This document shows, piece by piece, positions 1 through 5,957 of a stretch of DNA of 11,183 bases (its first letter is position 1; each line of letters begins with the position of its first letter). Under the pieces are notes generated by a model. It did no database searches. It worked only from the letters and a program-made list of their open reading frames with translations, and was not told where the DNA came from. Origin of the DNA: Planctomycetota bacterium (GTDB lineage Bacteria > Planctomycetota > Planctomycetia > Pirellulales > Thermoguttaceae); the NCBI GenBank assembly GCA_013202535.1, contig JABMRP010000360.1, forward strand, positions 1 to 11,183. The letters run 5' to 3'. Made by a program: the position numbers and the translations under genes.

Positions 1-486
1 CCGACGGCCCTTGCCGCCGCGTACAGAGAGGTCGAAGTGCGTACATTGCTTGCCGTCGGGCCCGTAGGCGGGCAGACGCACTGTGTATGGCGAGATGGCC
101 TTCGCCCCGTATGCCCGCAGCGATTCCGGCGGAACGCCTTTCTGCCGGGCAATGATTTCTATTGGGTCCGGCGGGGTCGAGGTTGGCTTGGTCGCATCGC
201 CGTTGTTACCCACGGAAGGTTGGAAGATTCCGAGTTCCACCATCATGCTTTTCGCCTGCTCGCGATTGCCCAGCACGGCCTCGGCCATCTGAAATGGCGA
301 CCATTTGCCGCCGCATGAATAGCACTGGGCCACGCCCGTCTGCTGATGCAGCCGAAACGCATCGCCCGACCCGCAGGCGATGCACGGGCCAGCCAGATCG
401 TGTCCTTCACGCTTGTCGGTTTGAAGTCCGAGGCGATGGGCGAGAATGACGCCGACTTGGCTTTCCGAGTTTGACATTTCGGTCAT
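1..486 (-). CDS. CHC2-type zinc-finger primase-like protein, N-terminal part (runs off left edge)
   Basis: The minus strand is open from ATG at 486 to the window edge (162 codons, no stop). A strong ribosome binding site, GGGAGG on the minus strand at 494-499, lies 7 bases before the ATG. The protein has a zinc-ribbon pattern: C35-x2-C38 (PCIACG), then C55-x2-C58 (CYSCGG), followed by a helical stretch (FQMAEAVLG). This resembles the CHC2 zinc finger of DnaG and phage primases, where it takes part in template recognition. A linker rich in Thr and Pro (about residues 92-108) precedes a second region with RLPAYGPDGK near residue 140, like the region leading into Toprim in phage or mobile-element primases. 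Any Toprim or helicase domain would lie outside the window. The likely role is DNA priming for a mobile element. The family call is from the motif; the mobile origin is inference. A transcriptional zinc-ribbon protein is a less likely alternative. Confidence 0.72.
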   Translation of the reverse strand, partial: MTEMSNSESQVGVILAHRLGLQTDKREGHDLAGPCIACGSGDAFRLHQQTGVAQCYSCGGKWSPFQMAEAVLGNREQAKSMMVELGIFQPSVGNNGDATKPTSTPPDPIEIIARQKGVPPESLRAYGAKAISPYTVRLPAYGPDGKQCTHFDLSVRGGKGRR

Positions 487-498
487 TGCCGCGCCTCC

Positions 499-513
499 CA
501 CTCTTGAAGAGTG
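499..513. promoter_or_regulatory. 15-base palindrome overlapping the primase-like gene's ribosome binding site
   Basis: CACTCTT (499-505) and AAGAGTG (507-513) are perfect inverted arms around one central G. The element touches the GGGAGG ribosome binding site (494-499) and lies 12 bases upstream of the ATG at 486. It could be an operator for a dimeric repressor. A hairpin with a one-base loop is sterically poor, so a protein site is more plausible than RNA structure. The function is inferred from position only. Confidence 0.3.
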
Positions 514-772
514 CCTTGCGTTCACGCGGTCCGTACGGTTCGGGCATCTATGAACTCCCTGTTTTGTCGCGGTCGTTTAACAAGCCGCATTGGACCGGCC
601 CGTCACAGATGGGCCGACCACCACCAAATCGCGATCGTACACCACACGCATAGCTTACCCCGGCACTGGATGTTGCCGAAACCCTGGGCGCAGAATACCT
701 AACCACCACAATGGGGTAATTTTGGGTCATGGATACCAGTCGCGAAGTCACTTAAGGGTGGGAGTTGCTGCA

Positions 773-937
773 ATGCAGGCGGCCGGAACGTTGATCCGTA
801 CGGTGGGAACCAGCCTGATCGCGCCGAATCTTTCCCAGCTTCGAGTTGATGATCCGGATTCCCACAAAGCGACGCTGGCCGAGTCGTTTGCGGGCACGGT
901 CCACGAACGATTGACACGTCCGGCGTGCTTGGCTTAA
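773..937 (+). CDS. possible small protein of 54 residues, unrecognised
   Basis: An ATG at 773 follows GGGAG with 8 bases of spacing, a usable ribosome binding site. The frame runs to TAA at 935-937. The translation begins MQAAGTLIRTVGTSLIAPNL and is more balanced in composition than the surrounding chance frames, with an acidic-basic middle (RVDDPDSHK). I do not recognise a family, a signal peptide or a membrane segment. The frame is also open upstream of this ATG, so chance is quite possible. The surrounding decay suggests it could be a fragment of a larger lost gene. Confidence 0.2.
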   Translation: MQAAGTLIRTVGTSLIAPNLSQLRVDDPDSHKATLAESFAGTVHERLTRPACLA

Positions 938-983
938 CGCTTTTTGTGTGGCAATCGTGCAGTTCCGCGTGGAGGTTAGCAGC

Positions 984-1091
984 GTGACGTATGGGCGTCG
1001 AGTCCGCGCTGAAGAGCCGCCGAAAGTCGCTGGGCTCCTTCATCAGATACTCGCCCCAGGCTCCCCCGCGAAGAACGCGGCCCAACCCCGG
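984..1091 (-). pseudogene. C-terminal relic of a formylglycine-generating enzyme (SUMF1/FGE) family protein
   Basis: On the minus strand, 36 codons read PGLGRVLRGGAWGEYLMKEP and continue SDFRRLFSADSTPIRH. The VLRGGxW core followed by an Arg-rich stretch is the hallmark near the C-terminus of FGE-sulfatase domains, which normally end in GFRV a little later. No GFRV follows, and upstream I see none of the usual FGE blocks (SWDDA, LPTEAEWE, NVWEW) in any frame. It is therefore a fragment without its catalytic core. A second FGE piece, an N-terminal one, lies at 4203-4649 on the opposite strand. The identification rests on a short motif. Confidence 0.42.
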
Positions 1092-1265
1092 AGCCTGGAC
1101 CGAATGAAGCTTCTTCCGGGGACTGAGCTTGGCCGATCCCCCCTGGGAAGGCAGGAGAAATGGGCAGTGTGTTGTACGCCGGCCTCCCACCCACAATCAA
1201 AGCCCGCTGGCCGAGCCGATGAGAAGTATTTGTCCGCATGATTCCGGCCACGGCTGGGAAACACC

Positions 1266-1522
1266 ATGGACAACGGTACAGAGGCAAATCCGCTCCACGA
1301 GACCATTGCGACGGCACTTTCCGAACTCGGAAAGCCCGGACTACCCTGTCGCCGCATCTCGTTCCTCCTCCACAACGGTTACGGCGTTGGTCGTCGGTTT
1401 CTGTTCGACGGAATGCAGGCTGTCTGGCTATTAACCGACAACGTTATTCGGTCTACGACGAGAATGGTCGGATGCTGATGAGCGTGGGCGTTGGAATCGC
1501 TGAACAGGCAAAGGCGGCGTGA
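1266..1522 (+). pseudogene. small conserved-looking hypothetical gene with one frameshift
   Basis: From ATG 1266 the frame reads a well-formed small protein, including GYGVGRRFLFDGMQAVWLL then TDNVI. At 1450-1452 the sense moves to another frame, which continues VYDENGRMLMSVGVGIAEQA to the stop at 1520-1522. Restoring one G (CGG-GTC instead of CGGTC) joins the halves as NVIRVYDENGRML, about 85 residues. I associate the arrangement 'hydrophobic G-rich strand, AVW, then YDENG' with short planctomycete hypothetical proteins; I cannot name a family or function. The ribosome binding site is weak (GGGAA, about 6 bases upstream). The lesion falls in a run of G, so a real mutation and a sequencing error are both possible. 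Confidence 0.55.
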
Positions 1523-1628
1523 TTGTCTCGCCTCGGGTGGGCCGACCGTTACGGATTCTCAGCCGATGTCAAGCCATCGGGTTCTCGACAACTCCACCAC
1601 CCCATGCTACAACATCGCTTGGTCGGGG

Positions 1629-1657
1629 AGTGCGGGACCAGCGGTCCCGAAGGCACT
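1629..1657. repeat. hairpin-forming inverted repeat
   Basis: CGGGACC (1633-1639) and GGTCCCG (1643-1649) form a perfect 7-base stem around an AGC loop. AGTG (1629-1632) and CACT (1654-1657) extend it with a bulge on the right side. No U-rich tract follows on either strand, so it is not a standard terminator. It lies in gene-poor sequence, and its role is unknown. Confidence 0.4.
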
Positions 1658-1700
1658 TGTGCTTACCTCCCCGGCCACTTCCTCGTCCCAGCGGTTCACT

Positions 1701-1719
1701 CGGCGGCTCCCAGCCGCCG
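1701..1719. repeat. REP-like palindrome, copy 1 (GGCGGCT core)
   Basis: CGGCGGCT (1701-1708) and AGCCGCCG (1712-1719) are perfect inverted arms around a CCC loop. The same arms recur at 5238-5259 with a longer loop. Both copies are in non-coding, decayed sequence. They could be dispersed palindromic elements of the REP type, or coincidence favoured by high GC. Confidence 0.4.
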
Positions 1720-1887
1720 CTGATCGCTGCTCCTCTCTCCTTGGCAACCCGCTCGGCAAGCTCCCACGCTCCGAAAGGCCGCCTCCGCCGTTGGGAAGAT
1801 TGTGGGCGGCATGTCCTCGTCATCCTCGCTGGCCACCTGATTGCCACCGTTGAGTGGCCCAAGCCAGGCGGGCAATTCCTGCATTGA

Positions 1888-1916
1888 TTGACGTCTTACG
1901 CCGAGACTGCTACCCT
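1888..1916 (+). promoter_or_regulatory. candidate sigma-70 promoter for the prolyl oligopeptidase gene
   Basis: TTGACG at 1888-1893 (5 of 6 to the -35 consensus) and TACCCT at 1911-1916 (3 of 6 to the -10) are separated by the ideal 17 bases. They sit about 75 bases before the start at 1992. The -10 match is weak, and planctomycete promoter rules are less well defined, so this is only a candidate. Confidence 0.3.
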
Positions 1917-1991
1917 ACGGGGCAAACTCGTGAACAATGAGGTTTTTCGCCGGCACACATTCTTTATGCGAGGCCGAGGAGAGAGAATTCG

Positions 1992-4160
1992 ATGGCAACA
2001 AGAACCTGGGTGGCGAGGCTGGTGGTCACAGGGCTCCTCGGGGCGCTTCCCCTGGCTGCGATCGGCGATGACGACAAGCCGACGGTAGCACGAAATGGAA
2101 GCGTCGAGTACCCACTCACGCGCCGTGGTGATCAGGTAGACGATTATCACGGTACCGGCGTGGCCGATCCTTATCGATGGCTTGAGCAGGACGCTCGCCA
2201 ATCGGAGGAGGTGGCCGATTGGATCGCGGCCGAAAACAAGGTCACCTTTGCCTACCTCGAATCGATTCCCGAGCGCCAGCGGATCCGCCGCCGGCTGACC
2301 GAACTCTGGGACTACGCCCGATATTCTTCACTGCGGAAGAAGGGCCGGCGCTACTACTACTCCAAGAACGACGGACTGCAAAACCAGTCGGTCCTCTATG
2401 TTATGGATTCACTGGACGCCGAGGCCCGCGTGTTGATCGATCCCAACGGGTGGTCAAAGGACGGCACCATCGCGCTGGCGGGCACCGCCTTCAGCGACGA
2501 CGGGAAATACGTCGCTTATCGCGTGGCCGCGGCGGGCTCCGATTGGGCGACTTGGCGAGTGATGGAGATCGACTCGCGCCGCGTGCTCGAAGACGAATTG
2601 AAGTGGGCCAAGTTCGGCGGGGCCTCCTGGACTGCCGACGGAAAAGGTTTCTTCTATAGCCGGTATCCGAAACCCGAAGAGGGCGCCGAATTCCAGCAGC
2701 TCAACTTCAACCAGAAGATCTACTACCATCGAATCGGCACGCCGCAGTCCGACGACGTGCTGGTCTACTGCCGCCCCGACCATCCCGACTGGGGTTTCTG
2801 GGGCGAGGTGACCGAGGACGGTCGCTATCTGGTGATTACTATCGGACTGGGTACCGATGACAAGTTCCGCATCGCAGTCAAAGATCTGGCCGAGCCGTAC
2901 GGGATGCCAGTCGATGTGATCGACAACTTTGACCACGAGTATTCGCTGGTAGGCAACGATGGCCCGGTGCTGTTCTTCCAGACCGATCTCGATGCACCTC
3001 GAAAGCGGCTGATCGCCGTCGACCTCCGCCGCCCGCAAGCGGAGCATTTCCAGCAGATCATCCCGCAGGCGGAAGCAACGCTGGTGCAGGTCACGTTGGT
3101 AGGCAACCTGTTCGTGGCGTCGTACCTCCAGGACGTCAAGCCGAAAGTGAAGATGTTCAGCATCGACGGCCGATTCGTCCGCGAGGTCGAGTTCCCGGCG
3201 ATCGGGGCCGCCTCGGGGTTCGGCGGCCGGCGAACCGACACCGAAACCTTCTATACCTTCTCCAGCTTTGCCACTCCGCCGAGCATCTATCGTTACGACA
3301 TGATTACCGGCCAGAGCAGACTGCTCCGCCAGACCAAGGTGAAATTCGCCCCCCACGACTACGAAGTCAAGCAGGTCTTCTACCGCAGCAAGGACGGCAC
3401 CCGGGTGCCTATGTTCATCGCGCACAAGAAAGGCACGCGGCTGGACGGCTCGAACCCCACACTGCTTTATGGCTATGGCGGTTTTGCCATTCCGTTGCGG
3501 CCCCGTTTCTCCATCCCTGCGGTGGCCTGGATGGAAATGGGCGGGGTGTATGCCGTGGCCAATCTCCGTGGTGGCGGCGAATACGGCGAGCAGTGGCACC
3601 AGGGAGGCACCAAGGGGAACAAGCAGAACGTGTTCGACGACTTCATCGCGGCCGCCGAGTGGCTGATCGACAATAAGTATACACAAAGCGAAAAGCTCGC
3701 CATTCAGGGCGGCAGTAACGGCGGTCTGCTGGTCGGGTCGGTGATGACCCAGCGACCGGAATTGTTCGGGGCGTGCCTGCCCGCGGTCGGCGTGATGGAC
3801 ATGCTGCGGTTCCACAAATTCACCGCCGGGCGGTTCTGGACCGACGACTACGGCTCCTCCGAAGATCCCGAGCAATTCAAAGCCTTGCTGGCCTATTCGC
3901 CGTATCACAACCTCACCGACGGCGCGAAATACCCGGCCACGCTGATCACCACCGCCGACACCGACGACCGCGTGGTGCCGGGCCACAGTTTCAAGTTCGC
4001 CGCCGCGCTGCAGCGCGCCCAAGCCGGCAACGCACCGGTGCTGATCCGCATCGAAACCCGTGCTGGCCACGGCGCCGGCAAGCCGACTACCAAGCGGATC
4101 GAAGAGGCGGCCGACCTATGGGCGTTTCTGGTCAAGACTCTCGGCATGGAATTGCCGTAA
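1992..4160 (+). CDS. secreted prolyl oligopeptidase (serine peptidase family S9A)
   Basis: This 722-residue enzyme should cleave short peptides after proline outside the cytoplasm. The start at 1992 has AGGAG at 1977-1981 with 10 bases of spacing. An N-terminal signal peptide is visible: Arg residues, a hydrophobic run (VVTGLLGALPLAA), and a likely cut after AAIG at residue 25. The S9A signature ADPYRWLE is at 58-65. The seven-bladed propeller region follows, with family text such as YYYSKNDGLQNQSVLYV. The C-terminal alpha/beta-hydrolase domain carries Ser575 in GGSNGG, Asp658 in DTDDRVV and His693 in AGHGAGKP, equivalent to Ser554, Asp641 and His680 of the porcine enzyme. Arg660 matches substrate-binding Arg643. 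Length and motifs are complete, so it should be active. The gene stands alone apart from the FGE fragment 42 bases downstream. The nutritional role (peptide scavenging) is inference. Confidence 0.95.
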   Translation: MATRTWVARLVVTGLLGALPLAAIGDDDKPTVARNGSVEYPLTRRGDQVDDYHGTGVADPYRWLEQDARQSEEVADWIAAENKVTFAYLESIPERQRIRRRLTELWDYARYSSLRKKGRRYYYSKNDGLQNQSVLYVMDSLDAEARVLIDPNGWSKDGTIALAGTAFSDDGKYVAYRVAAAGSDWATWRVMEIDSRRVLEDELKWAKFGGASWTADGKGFFYSRYPKPEEGAEFQQLNFNQKIYYHRIGTPQSDDVLVYCRPDHPDWGFWGEVTEDGRYLVITIGLGTDDKFRIAVKDLAEPYGMPVDVIDNFDHEYSLVGNDGPVLFFQTDLDAPRKRLIAVDLRRPQAEHFQQIIPQAEATLVQVTLVGNLFVASYLQDVKPKVKMFSIDGRFVREVEFPAIGAASGFGGRRTDTETFYTFSSFATPPSIYRYDMITGQSRLLRQTKVKFAPHDYEVKQVFYRSKDGTRVPMFIAHKKGTRLDGSNPTLLYGYGGFAIPLRPRFSIPAVAWMEMGGVYAVANLRGGGEYGEQWHQGGTKGNKQNVFDDFIAAAEWLIDNKYTQSEKLAIQGGSNGGLLVGSVMTQRPELFGACLPAVGVMDMLRFHKFTAGRFWTDDYGSSEDPEQFKALLAYSPYHNLTDGAKYPATLITTADTDDRVVPGHSFKFAAALQRAQAGNAPVLIRIETRAGHGAGKPTTKRIEEAADLWAFLVKTLGMELP

Positions 4161-4202
4161 TCTTACAACAAAGGGACTCCATTTCCGTTCCCGCCGTTTC
4201 CA

Positions 4203-4649
4203 ATGGCATCTCGGGTAGGCTTGAGCACCGTTGCTGCCGTCGTGTTGGTGCTGTGCGCTGGGGGGTGTTCGTCCGATAATGGCGAGACGAAGGTGTCCCC
4301 GTCGGCTTCTCCGGACCCGGCAAGTCAGACGAGTCCGCAAGCAACACCCTCTGAGCCGGAAAAGGAAATCACGGTTGACCTTGGCGACGGTGTGACGATG
4401 AAGATGGTGCTGATCCCGGCAGGCGAGTTTATGATGGGCAGTCACGAATCGGCCGAGGAGGTGGCAAAGGCTTTTGACTTTGACGCGTCGTCCTTGAAGT
4501 GGTTGAAGACCGAACACCCGCAACATCGGGTCAAGATCAGCAAGCCCTATTACCTGGGCGTACACGAGGTAACGCAATCGCAGTACGAGAAGGTGATGGG
4601 TGACAAGCCGTGGAGCGGTAAACTGTATGCGAAAGAGGGTCCGGAGTAG
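4203..4649 (+). pseudogene. FGE/SUMF1-domain lipoprotein, truncated after the first third of the domain
   Basis: The 148-residue frame starts with a lipoprotein-like signal (Arg4, hydrophobic VAAVVLVLCAGG, then Cys22 followed by Ser-Ser). The lipobox AGGC is slightly atypical because Leu is not at -3. A Ser/Pro/Thr-rich spacer (about 30-54) leads into the start of an FGE-sulfatase domain: MVLIPAGEFMMGS, PQHRVKISKPYYLGVHEVTQ and YEKVMGDKPWSG. FGE domains run well over 200 residues; here the frame stops at TAG (4647-4649) before the usual SWDDA, WEW and RGGSW blocks, so the catalytic Cys pair and metal sites of true FGEs are missing. No continuation appears in the other frames downstream. Intact homologues either make formylglycine in sulfatases or are related non-catalytic proteins. 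No ribosome binding site is clear before 4203; it may be read through from the peptidase gene, 42 bases upstream. Confidence 0.75.
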
Positions 4650-4682
4650 AGGTGTCAGAGTAAGCAAGCCAAGCAATCACCC

Positions 4683-4894
4683 ATGCCCCTCCACGACGTC
4701 GACAGTGCCTACTCCCTTCTCCACCGCCCCTTGCTGGTCGGTCGGCGATTGGAGCTATCGGGACACCACTGGGCGGGCCGTGTGGCTGGTTACCGCGTTC
4801 CGGGGCGACTTCGGTCCAGGCCCACGGGCAGACGGAGGCTTGGAATGAGGCGTTGAGGCAGGCGGGGCTCGTGGAGCGGGGGATGGATGCTTGA
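4683..4894 (+). pseudogene. small hypothetical gene with two frameshifts
   Basis: Three frames in succession give sensible protein text. ATG 4683 begins MPLHDVDSAYSLLHRPLLVG. At about 4738-4750 the reading passes to a second frame with VGDWSYRDTTGRAVWLVTAF. Near 4805-4825 a third frame gives QAHGQTEAWNEALRQAGLVE and stops at 4892-4894. The first break fits a 4-base tandem duplication (GTCG repeated in ctggtcggtcggcgat). The rebuilt product of about 65-70 residues resembles short planctomycete hypothetical proteins that end in an 'EAW..A..QA' helix. I do not know its function. It lies directly after the truncated FGE gene, which fits general decay of this stretch. Confidence 0.45.
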
Positions 4895-4919
4895 CACTGC
4901 CCACCAGTTCGTCCAGAAT
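4891..4919 (+). promoter_or_regulatory. candidate sigma-70 promoter for the small membrane protein at 4973
   Basis: A perfect -35 TTGACA (4891-4896) and CAGAAT (4914-4919, 4 of 6) are separated by exactly 17 bases. A start near 4926 would give a leader of about 47 bases to ATG 4973. The -35 overlaps the stop of the preceding degenerate gene. Confidence 0.42.
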
Positions 4920-4972
4920 TGACGTCAGTAGGCTTGGCGTCGCCGCAAATTCAAGCCCTCTGGAGATGTGCC

Positions 4973-5179
4973 ATGAAGAAACCGCTGTTCGTGCTGGTTG
5001 CTGCCGCCGTGGTTGGCCTCGGTATCGCGGGGATCACTTTCCTTGCCACCGCGAGCAGTACAAACGCGATGGTTGCTGAGCAATCACGGACGCCGAGTCT
5101 GGTGGCCGGCATCACCTGTTCGGTCCTTGCCACTGGGATTCTCGTATTCGGCGTAACCGTGCTCCAAAGACGTGACTGA
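4973..5179 (+). CDS. small membrane protein with two predicted helices (68 residues)
   Basis: I chose ATG 4973 because GGAG at 4962-4965 lies 7 bases upstream and the protein then starts MKKPLFVLVAAAVVGLG, a classic membrane-entry sequence. An upstream in-frame start at 4919 would add 18 residues without a ribosome binding site and would fall inside the promoter candidate. The first hydrophobic segment spans about residues 4-26, then a short polar loop (about 27-42), then a second segment about 43-63 (LVAGITCSVLATGILVFGVTV), and a charged tail (QRRD). The topology would be a hairpin, or a signal peptide plus one anchor. No family is recognised and no neighbour hints at a role. It is intact and has its own promoter candidate, unlike the decayed genes around it. 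Confidence 0.6.
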   Translation: MKKPLFVLVAAAVVGLGIAGITFLATASSTNAMVAEQSRTPSLVAGITCSVLATGILVFGVTVLQRRD

Positions 5180-5237
5180 AGGTTCGGCCGGCTATTGAGA
5201 GCCTTGCCGGTGGTATCGCGAATGGCGTGGTTGCCAG

Positions 5238-5259
5238 GGCGGCTGCTCTTCCAGCCGCC
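5238..5259. repeat. REP-like palindrome, copy 2 (GGCGGCT core)
   Basis: GGCGGCT (5238-5244) and AGCCGCC (5253-5259) are perfect inverted arms around an 8-base loop (GCTCTTCC). The arms are the same as those of the palindrome at 1701-1719. No T-run follows, so a terminator is unlikely. Confidence 0.4.
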
Positions 5260-5506
5260 GGGCTCGCCACGCCCGACGGCGATACATTCCGAATTGTCAA
5301 AGATCACGCCCACGCATCGACGGGCCACTCGTTCCTGCTTCCGCCAGCCCCAAAACACCACCAACAGGTGGAATGCCCCTTTCTTCCCCGTCTGGCCCAC
5401 GCGCCGCCCACGTTCCACCACGGGTCGCCGAACAGCCCTCGACCCGCCGCCGAGAATCTGGCCCGTTCCTGTCAGGCGTTCTGGCCGCTACTGGCCGGAT
5501 TACAGG

Positions 5507-5522
5507 CATGGGCTTGCCCATG
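5507..5522. repeat. short perfect inverted repeat
   Basis: CATGGGC (5507-5513) and GCCCATG (5516-5522) are separated by TT. The two-base gap suits a protein-binding dyad better than an RNA hairpin. It lies in non-coding sequence about 400 bases before the operon promoter candidate. The role is unknown. Confidence 0.3.
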
Positions 5523-5706
5523 GCTCAGGATGCCCCAGGACGGGCGCTTAGGGGTTCGATGGTTCCGGGGCCGTCCACGGGGCTCGCATTGCGTCAGTGG
5601 ATCTCGCAGGAGCACTGGAGACCGTGCCCGTGGTCGCCACGAAGATACCCCACTCTGTAAGAATCCGCAGCCTGGACACGATCGATTGAGCAAGCTAAGG
5701 GGGAGA

Positions 5707-5723
5707 AAGAAACGCCGTTTCTT
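5707..5723. repeat. hairpin AAGAAAC-GCC-GTTTCTT upstream of the operon
   Basis: AAGAAAC (5707-5713) and GTTTCTT (5717-5723) pair perfectly around GCC. The AT-rich stem stands out from its GC-rich surroundings. A weak terminator reading leftwards or a regulator site are both possible; no clean T-run follows on either strand. Confidence 0.3.
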
Positions 5724-5892
5724 ACAACGTGCGGAGAGTCCCGTAGCCGACATGATTCCTCCTGCTGGCCTTCAGTAAACACCGACTCCCCTTGCCGGTT
5801 CGTCGCTATTGGTCCGCGCGTGACGGTACAACAGCCACGTTCGCGTGGGATTCTGCGCTTCTTCGTGGCCAGTTTCTCGATCGTTACCTGGA

Positions 5893-5921
5893 TCGACGTG
5901 TGTCTGATCGGCTGGTATGAT
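5893..5921 (+). promoter_or_regulatory. candidate promoter of the nuclease-ATPase operon (extended -10)
   Basis: TATGAT at 5916-5921 (5 of 6 to the -10) is preceded by TGG at 5913-5915, giving an extended -10 (TGnTATGAT). TCGACG at 5893-5898 (4 of 6 to the -35) is exactly 17 bases upstream. Transcription would start near 5928, which leaves a 30-base leader before ATG 5958 and argues against the upstream GTG at 5820 as the protein start. Confidence 0.42.
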
Positions 5922-5957
5922 TGGCGGATGGAGTTTTTAGGAAGGACACCTCCCGCC

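Larger units (their letters stand above)
487..1265. other. gene-poor stretch between the primase-like gene and a degenerate small gene
   Basis: Apart from the palindrome at 499-513, a doubtful small ORF at 773-937 and the FGE relic at 984-1091, I see no supported gene. The open frames on both strands have low-complexity, Arg/Pro/Ser-rich translations typical of chance frames in GC-rich DNA. I found no tRNA, CRISPR-like repeat or insertion-sequence end by eye. The stretch looks like decayed sequence. Confidence 0.5.
1569..1884 (-). pseudogene. possible degenerate minus-strand gene with one frameshift
   Basis: From ATG 1884 the minus strand reads MQELPAWLGPLNGGNQ, followed by an acidic stretch and TIFPTAEAAF. 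The frame then turns to Cys/Arg/Gln-rich text and stops at 1696. Near 1770 another minus frame takes over sensibly with GAWELAERVAKERGAAI, then an unremarkable tail to a stop at 1569. The two halves would join as one short soluble protein with a helix. No family is recognised. Support is only the change in apparent coding quality between frames, so it may be chance. Confidence 0.2.
5180..5892. other. long non-coding stretch before the nuclease-ATPase operon
   Basis: Several frames of 70-180 codons are open here on both strands, but they are rich in Arg, Pro, Ser, His and Trp, lack ribosome binding sites and match nothing I recognise, so I treat them as chance frames. The stretch contains three inverted repeats (5238-5259, 5507-5522, 5707-5723). 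No tRNA, direct-repeat array or insertion-sequence end is evident by eye. It may hold decayed genes too far gone to read. Confidence 0.5.

Noticed and set aside
911..939. TTGACA at 911-916 as a promoter
   Set aside because: The hexamer at the right distance (TTAACG) matches only 2 of 6 -10 positions, and no supported gene follows closely.
699..1196. 165-codon minus-strand frame as a whole gene
   Set aside because: Only the 36 codons at 984-1091 look like a protein family (FGE). The rest is composition-driven text, so I list only the relic.
1629..1657. Hairpin as an intrinsic terminator
   Set aside because: The stem is good but no T-run follows on either strand and no gene ends next to it.
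2454..4070. 538-codon open frame on the minus strand inside the peptidase gene
   Set aside because: It is antisense to a complete, motif-rich prolyl oligopeptidase, and its His/Val/Gly/Arg-rich translation has no domain. Long antisense frames are common opposite GC-rich genes.
5227..5778. 183-codon plus-strand frame in the spacer before the operon
   Set aside because: It is Pro/Arg/His/Ser-rich with no recognisable motif and no ribosome binding site, and overlapping frames on both strands look equally poor.
5820..5957. GTG start at 5820 for the nuclease, adding 46 residues
   Set aside because: No ribosome binding site is visible there, and the added part overlaps the best promoter candidate. 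The extra hydrophobic stretch (FFVASFSIVTW) looks like chance.
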